From: Branchiostoma lanceolatum
Taxonomy: Eukaryota > Chordata > Leptocardii > Amphioxiformes > Branchiostomatidae
Length of the DNA stretch: 64,000 nucleotides
Reading direction: 5' to 3'
NCBI RefSeq assembly: GCF_035083965.1
Contig: NC_089739.1
Coordinates: 5,028,198-5,092,197 of the forward strand
The notes under the pieces were generated by a model. That model did not search any database, was not told the DNA's origin, and saw only the letters and a list, made by a program, of their open reading frames with translations. Positions 57,157-64,000 of the stretch are shown here, piece after piece; position 1 is the first letter of the stretch, and each line of letters begins with the position of its first letter. The translations under genes were made by a program, and so were the position numbers.

Positions 57157-59479
57157 TGCCGGCTCCCTCTCAACAACCGCCGGGCCCTCTTACGATCCAG
57201 CCCGCCTAGAACATCATACTGGGTCTGCTGATACCCCTACCCCAAACTAAGATAAAAGTCTAAGCACATATGTGAGCGTGTTCTCATACCGAACTCTATG
57301 TAATTTGACGTTAATAACGTGACACTGTGGCTCAAAATGTATCTTTTTAGTGATTTCACTACCAGTGTCCGGATACATTTCAGTTTTACATTGTTAAACT
57401 GTATTGGTTCGGTCATTTTTGCTAAATTTCTAAAAGAAAAAAACAAAGAGAATACCTTTCTACCGATTCAATTTTTCTCAATATCGGAAACACAATATTT
57501 TTCTCTAGGCCTAAGTGTTAAGACACAGATGTCTGTAACACAGAGATTAACCTCTGACCTCTCAGACAAGTGAGAGACCTCCGTGTTAATTATCCGTGGT
57601 GGCGGACTACATTCCTTGTCTTCATCCTGCGTAAATAATTATGAACACCTCTAATTCCAGACCAAAAAAATGGAACAGAAACTTCAAAACATACACTGCA
57701 AAATGTAAAGCATGACATCACTACTATACCATACTTAACATTTCCTACAAGAAAGGCAGTGTTCAAATTAATTCCTCCAAAATATACTTTAAGAGTTTGG
57801 TGGCATTTTAAGACACTGTGTTTTGAATTAATTATCAACACTCGAGAATGAAATAGAAAGTTAATTGTAATTGGAAATCGAATGAGCAATACTTTTACAC
57901 TGTACTGTACATTAGAAACGATTTTTCCAACAGCAGACGACATTGCTTGAGCTGATATGAGATGATATTTCAATACCCCGCCCCTTTGATATGTAATGAA
58001 ATGAGTTTGTCGAAAACTATGGCAGTACAAAGAAAGTTGTGCATAAACTAGGTGTTCGACTGAGAATAGCTATACACCAAAATCTTCACCCCAACCAAAT
58101 TCTATGTCAAGAAGCTTTCCTGTCTATGTTTCTAATAGAAAGCTAGACTGAGCAAGTCGAACTGTCTCTAAGTTTCAAGGCCATAAAATGTTGTGATTAC
58201 TTGCAGTTGTCTTAACCAGGTCATCGTTTTTGGAGCACACAAATACACACATGCAGTTTTTTTAACGTCTTGGAAAAAATAAGGGTAACTGAAAAGAAGT
58301 CAAGCAAACTAGACTCAGTACCAAATCTCTTTTCGTGGAATCTTTGTATATGTCTACTTGTAGTGTGCCGAACATTGCTACAGCACGTAAGACATGCTAT
58401 GAAACGAAAAGGTTAAAGTACTAGCAAACATACCTAGAAAGTGGATACCTCCTTAGAACAGCGTCTCAAAACCTCCTCATACACTCGAAGACAACGACGT
58501 ATTGCTTCAAGTATCGGTATTGAAATGTTTTCCCGTGAATGTCAACGCATGTCTTCAATGTTGTCTGTTAGTAAAAAAGAATGATGTTTACCGAGAAGCC
58601 TTTGTGAAAGTTGTCTTAGGCCACGCCCCCAACAAACACCAACCTACCCTACTGGTCTATAGAGAGAGACTTTCTATCAACCATCCAACCGTATTGTTTT
58701 TGATGGTTTTAACAGTCATGCACACTAGGCAAACTGTGCTGTACTTGAATAAAAAGTACCAGCACAGTCGCCATGTTCTCCATTAAAGGTGCATAGGATC
58801 CATACTTTTATAATTAAGTTATTAACGAGTAGCCTGCGAAAAAGTAGAAATACAATTCTCAAGACAAATCATGGTTGCTATGAAAAGACAACTTGACAGA
58901 GAATATCTGGCGGTCAAAGGTCACTGACGGCGGACTCAGTATATCCGACAATTAGAGACATTGTCTAAAACACGTTAATTTCTATGGTAAAGTTCTGTAG
59001 AACAATTTTATTTTTCAAAAGAAAAGGCACACCAACTGTGACATGGTACTCTTTGCCTTACGCCCTAGGCATGAATGGGTATCTTTCTACAAGAGTTCCC
59101 CTCTATCTGATTTAAGAGCAGTTAAGACAAGTACAGGGACAAGAAGTTTCCAATTCATACGTCTTCCGATTCAGGTTGACTTTTTTTTCATATAAGGTTA
59201 CTCAGATTATTTGACAAATCTTTTTTTTAGGGTCCGTCGGCCCATGCAGAACCGGTTTTCAGTCCGCTGTACATAACATCTAATGTTACCAATTAACGTC
59301 TTACATATGGGTTACAGCCATTGGAAAGTGATACCTTTTTCCGCTTAAGGCTATTTTTGTTTTTAGTGGTCTTGTATGAAGGAGGTAGTTTTCAGATAAG
59401 CTTTACTTGGAAACGAAATGGAAAAATGGGTTATTTCATTAAAGTCATTGAGTTTTATCATTCGAATAAACTTTCAGCA

Positions 59480-59730
59480 GAGTGACAGGAAGTCAGTGAA
59501 TCATGACAGGAAGTCAATGAATCAGAAGAGGAACACAAAGAAGTGACAGGAAGTGGTCAGAGGTAGTAGAGCCAGTCGTAAATCCGACATGAAAGTTCAG
59601 GTCATGGGGTCAATGGAAGAGGCGACTAATTCCTGGGGAGGCATTGTTTTTGTTTTGTCTGTTTGTGTTTCCTGTTATCCTTTTTTCTTCAATATACTAG
59701 TCACATTCACCGTAGAGTGACAGGAAGTGA
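59480..59730. promoter_or_regulatory. Cluster of ETS-type CAGGAAGT motifs in repeats
   Basis: GTGACAGGAAGT occurs in related context at 59486, 59507 (as ATGACAGGAAGT), 59547 and 59721. The core matches the ETS consensus. Regulatory function is an inference; it could be a decayed minisatellite. Confidence 0.3.
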
Positions 59731-60395
59731 TTAAAGGACAAATGTTAACCTTATTCGCATAGTTGAGAAACTACAATTGAACAAGAACTACAAGATGCGT
59801 GTAGCTTTGTTTGTTAAGTTGTTTTTCCTCACATTTATTATCTACGCCTGTTACGTTAGGTTAATAACTCGGAACGTCTTCGCTTTGCATGACCCGTATA
59901 ACCAACCTCGAAACTACATAGAATACCTTGTAAGTCTTATACTTGATAAGCGCCGTTACATGATGTACCTCATAACTACTTGTACTTTATTTTGTAATAA
60001 TAATAATAATTGTATTTAACAACAATTGTACAAGGCACAAAGGTTAGCATCTACTGATACATAACTATATAATGTATTGTTCAGTTACGAGGATCAACCC
60101 TTTGTAATAGCTAGCTTTCGCTAGTTGGGCAGTCCTGGCTGTACGGTTTGATTCAGCCTAATAGATAAATCAAATCTAAGACGTATATGATGTTTTCCTG
60201 AATATGCAAATTGCCGCCAAAGCATCACATCTATCAATGTCTGTCTGTGAGATGGCGTGATAAATGACGTCAATCTGAACTTCTGTAAAACCAATTAACT
60301 CCGGTATAACCCCAGACCCCACGGGATGTAGAGCCCCACCCCCAGGTGGAAAAAAACAAGAAAAATTCAATGGACTGGTTAGAAACAATTAATCT

Positions 60396-60555
60396 TATTT
60401 GTACAGCACTAGAGGGTTTGGTTGACTACATGTATACTATATACTATACATATTGTATGTTAGAAGACAATGTATCTTGTTTGCACAGCGCTAGAGGGTT
60501 TGGTTGACTGCATATACACTTTATATTGTACTTATTGTATAGTTAGAATTTAATG
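60396..60555. repeat. Tandem duplication of about 85 bp
   Basis: Two copies share CTTRTTTGYACAGC, GCTAGAGGGTTTGGTTGACT and TATTGTATRTTAGAA blocks. Confidence 0.75.
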
Positions 60556-61468
60556 TCCGTAGTTAGACTAGAGTAGTCACATGCTATAGTATTCCCCATT
60601 GGCTGTCCGTCCTTTTACTGTACTGTACTTCGGGCAAGAACTTGCAATAAACTTTCACTTATATCACAGACTTACTGTAATATTCCTGTTTTTTATAAGA
60701 AATGTGCTCTTAGTATATCCGCCCAGCATAATTAAAAACGAGAAATAGATTTAGTTCCAGTGTTTTTTGGTGTAGATGGTCTACACCACATTTTTTTTCT
60801 GAGAATATAGTCCCGATGAAGTCGTGTACTAGTATTATATGTTGTAGAAACGTTTATGTTCGTTAAATGATACATTATTTTTGTTGAATACAACTAAGAA
60901 CTGTTGTATTTTAGTACCATTGGTGTCAAAAGCGTTTATATTAGATGACAACAGTTAGGATGAGGGGTCTTTATTCATCGAATAAAGATATCGACTGATC
61001 CTGTTTTGAATATCATCGTACCTCGACGCTTCTCTATCAATTGACCCATCTGTCACCAAGGACGATCTTCAAAAAGACGACCACACACAAAAACAGACAC
61101 AAAAAGTACAAGTTGCATTACAAAGTGAAACAAAAACCCCGTGGTGATAATTATAAAGACAGTACACCAATGTGATAATAGAGTTAGATGGGTGAATAGA
61201 GGTGATAATTGTCGTACATCTTACCACGGTTGCCATTGTGTCTTAGCTATTATTCTACGGTTTCTTCTCGAGAAAGAGACAATGGCATTAGAGTTTAGGA
61301 GACAGGCGTGTTCTTCAAGAAAAGGGAACCTGACAGAAGAACGTGTTAATTACTGCCCATGGTAGAATAATTGACTGGATCAGTGAAATTAGCATAACAG
61401 CACGACGTGTTCGTTATATGGTTTCTTTTGCTCATGAATGTCTTGACATAAGGTCCTTTTCTCTGACT

Positions 61469-61577
61469 GTTTTCTTAAGCCTGGGTGCCATCCTATTTCT
61501 ACCGGGGCTCCTACATTCGCTACCCTAAAATGTAGGAGCCCCGGTAGAAATAGGATGGCACCCAGGCTAGTTTTCTT
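61469..61577. mobile_element. 93-bp hairpin MITE with 8-bp target-site duplication
   Basis: Arms AGCCTGGGTGCCATCC... and the inverse are perfect for about 40 bp around an 11-bp loop (61477-61569). GTTTTCTT flanks both sides (61469-61476, 61570-61577). The 8-bp duplication suggests a hAT-type source. Related to 33166-33270. Confidence 0.92.
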
Positions 61578-62378
61578 TTCATAGTCTTAGAAATTGGGTA
61601 ATACTCTTTTGTCTTCAGAACTATCAGTGGTCGAACTTTAATAATTTCACTGTACTGAATAGAATAAACATACTTCGGATGAGCCTCAGCTAAATCATGG
61701 AAAATATGTCTACGCAAAACGTGTATGTTTCTTTCGCCATATGATATCTTTCACACAGTTTTCCTCGCATTCATGGCGTTGTAATAAGCTCGCTAGAAAG
61801 ACTTAGAGTTGTCAAGCATAGCATACTCTTAACACAAAAAGACAATCCTTTACGGAGTTGGAAATGTACGTAACTGGCTGTTTATGGCAACGGATATGGG
61901 TTCGAAAACAATGTCGTCTGTATGCCTCCATACTTTGAATCAGTGACGGTTTGTTCTCTACTTTTATATGATTTTTTTTGATAGTACAGAACTTGAGAAA
62001 GAATAGATGACCACAATGCAATACAGTCTTATCAAAAAGCCTCCCATGACTGTCTAAAGGAAGAAAGCTAGTCCTGCGACTGTTCTGTTGGTCTATTTGG
62101 TCCATTTTCTGTTCCCAAAAAACTGTAGCGACTTCTTGCAAAGTGTATGTTACGGGAATTTTGAAGCGTACCAACAAATATACGATATTCTACGAAGACG
62201 GTATCATGATATTCTTGAGCGGGTCCAATTTGGCAGAAAAGAATGGGTGGGAAATTTGGTACAACTCGGAGATTTCCCTAGCATTCGTCGAGATGTTTTG
62301 ATAGTTTTGAATTTAGTATCGAATTTTTTCGTTGCTTTATTTTTTTCGTATTTTCGAGTGAGCTTTCAACGCTCACCT

Positions 62379-62568
62379 CACTGCACGAAATGGCCTCGTA
62401 TCCCGGCGTATACGTACAGGGATTCCTCCGGAAATATTCCATATCCCGGTGCGGATTTAGCGTATCCGTTAGTTTTAACGGATACGCTAAATCCGCAACG
62501 GGATATGGAATATTTCCGGAGGAATCCCTGTACGTATACGCCGGGATACGAGGCCATTTCGTGCAGTG
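62379..62568. mobile_element. 190-bp near-perfect palindromic MITE
   Basis: Both arms of more than 90 bp run from CACTGCACGAAATGG to a tiny loop at about 62470-62480, with a single clear mismatch (CCCGGTGCGG against CCCGTTGCGG). A 3-bp CCT flanks each side. No coding capacity is believed, although the palindrome yields mirrored open frames on both strands. Confidence 0.92.
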
Positions 62569-62689
62569 CCTGTTTCATATTTTTGCTTACTTGGAGACGG
62601 CAAATTCATATACATTCCATACTCAAACGTAGAAAGACCAAATTCAATTTTCTGACAACAAATGTTTCAAAATACCTCGATGAAAGTCC

Positions 62690-62717
62690 ATCCAAAATCT
62701 ATCCAGTTGCTTGAGTA
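62690..62717. repeat. Solo terminus of the TTACTCAAGCAACTGGA MITE family
   Basis: ATCCAGTTGCTTGAGTAAC matches the end of the 34829-35016 element; the other end is not visible nearby. Confidence 0.6.
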
Positions 62718-63870
62718 ACTGTTACCTCTGTATACATGGCAACAGACAAGTATATAGCGGTAGGAACGGACAATTATTTGTACGGGTGCGTTGTCTATAG
62801 CATAATCTTCAGTTTAGAAATATAGTTGATTTCCTTGATAAATCGAATATATGTCCGAAAAAGCTTTAATAGACAGCACACTGAAATGGGTACCTAATAC
62901 GTGTATTTATATATAAATGCAGCAGTAGATAGCTGATCTGACAACACATAGTACACAATCCACTCGTGCATGTACTCGTCGAGTCTGTTACCGCCAAGAG
63001 ATAGGATTTTAACGGATACAACAGAAGGAAGGTACAGCAATAGTCTCGAATTTCAGAAGAGTGGTTAAGCTGGTAACAATGAGCGAGTGGTCAATCCAGT
63101 GGGCATTTCCACGCTAAAAGAGGGCCGCGAAAATGGCTGGATACTGGTTACGATTTTCCCGTGCCTCTGAGTGCAGATGTTGACTTCGAACAGAAAGTGA
63201 CTAACTTTGTTTTCAAAAAGGCCAACAAATACGCCACATTGCCTGTGCGCTTTTGTACATATACACATGTATGCCCTTTTTGGTGGGCTGTGTTCTTTTT
63301 CCCTTCTGTCATTGTTAATTATTTCTACTACATGTACAATGGAGACAATTGATTGAGGTGGTACGATTTACATATGACGTTCAGCTAGATTTGTAACACA
63401 GAGGCGAGGAACAAGACAACAACACGCGGTGACAAACAAACCCCGCCCCGCTTAGAGTCCGTGTCTTAGCTTGATTCAAAATCGCCATTTTTCTTTCTTT
63501 TCGATGTCACTGAGATATATAGCACCGTTAAAATCTTGAAGCCAGCTTCTAAAATGGATTATGTAATGGTGATATTGTTTTCATTCTTCTTTTCAGCGAG
63601 GTACAAGTCTTTGAATCTGTTAACGTTTTCAAACAATGGTTTAAAAAATCGTCATGTATAATCCAAGAACACTCCAATACGCTTTTTAAATTAATAAAAA
63701 AAGTAGCAACTAAGGAAAAGACACGTAAACGTGTAATTATATTATGCATATGGTTTTATGTTGATGAGGATAATTATCTTATTTCTTTGGTATAGAGAGC
63801 CGAGCGACTCAATAGACAAGGCACGGAGTGTGAAATAAAGAGAGAACATCCGAGCCCAACTAAATCGAAA

Positions 63871-63969
63871 ATGATGGAAGCGCCACGCAAAAAACGACCG
63901 CAGAGAGACTTTAACCCCGATCGAAAAATGGCCACAGAAACGACAGCGCGTCCGAGCGTGAAGGAATAA
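63871..63969 (+). other. Possible first exon or short ORF, 32 codons, near the window edge
   Basis: ATGATGGAAGCGCCACGC opens a small, very basic frame (MMEAPRKKRPQRDFNPDRK...) in CpG-rich sequence unlike the surrounding AT-rich DNA, closed by TAA at 63967. A possible donor (GTGAAG) lies just before the stop. It could be the 5' end of a gene continuing past the window, or chance. Confidence 0.25.
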
Positions 63970-64000
63970 ACTGATGAAGCGGAGAGCTAATCCTTATTTC

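Larger units (their letters stand above)
57157..61476. other. Intergenic region, no gene seen
   Basis: Only short open frames without family similarity. Small structures inside are four CAGGAAGT motifs at 59486-59728, an (AAT)n run at 59998-60010 followed by a dispersed repeat (CAACAATTGTACAAGG, also at 39985-40030), and a two-copy tandem repeat at 60396-60555. Confidence 0.6.

Noticed and set aside
62088-62714. 208-codon open frame near the right side
   Set aside because: Most of it is the 190-bp palindromic MITE, which gives mirrored frames on both strands; the remainder shows no family similarity.

Overview
The window is animal nuclear DNA, most likely from a lancelet (Branchiostoma). The evidence is intron-rich genes with GT-AG introns and orthologues of UNC-45, PRDM14 and CZIB, a TRIM-type gene, a nose-resistant-to-fluoxetine (NRF-6) type acyltransferase, and a dense load of short hairpin MITEs and tRNA-derived SINEs. 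The species is an inference from gene content and repeat style. All exon borders below were worked out by eye from splice consensus, reading-phase continuity and family similarity.

Layout. (1) 207-5359, plus: 3' part of an NRF-6-like multi-pass acyltransferase, nine exons, 5' end outside the window. (2) 6417-9667, minus: a three-exon gene predicted to join a TRIM-type RING/B-box/coiled-coil region to RanBP2/Nup358-type zinc fingers, an FG-containing linker and a Ran-binding domain. A 132-bp MITE interrupts its second zinc finger. (3) 13066-15502, plus: NADPH-dependent FMN reductase-like flavoprotein, five coding exons. (4) 17304-31869, minus: complete UNC-45 myosin chaperone, 22 coding exons, 974 aa. 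(5) 32991-34010, plus: CZIB (C1orf123/UPF0587), 160 aa, head-to-head with unc45. (6) 37058-44005, minus: membrane-anchored alpha/beta-hydrolase-fold protein, 12 exons, 390 aa, with Glu where the catalytic Ser should be. (7) 48735-56158, minus: PRDM14, 11 exons, 619 aa. (8) 56159-64000: upstream of prdm14, no confident gene, several palindromic MITEs.

The genes are independent animal genes, not an operon. unc45 and CZIB start about 0.8-0.9 kb apart at their ATGs and probably share a promoter region. The FMN reductase and unc45 are convergent, with opposite-strand polyadenylation motifs about 50 bp apart. The strongest leads are the TRIM-RanBP2 domain combination, its missing RING zinc ligand and its in-exon MITE. 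Next come the serine-less hydrolase, a GC-AG intron, and three separate partial exon duplications left beside functional exons.
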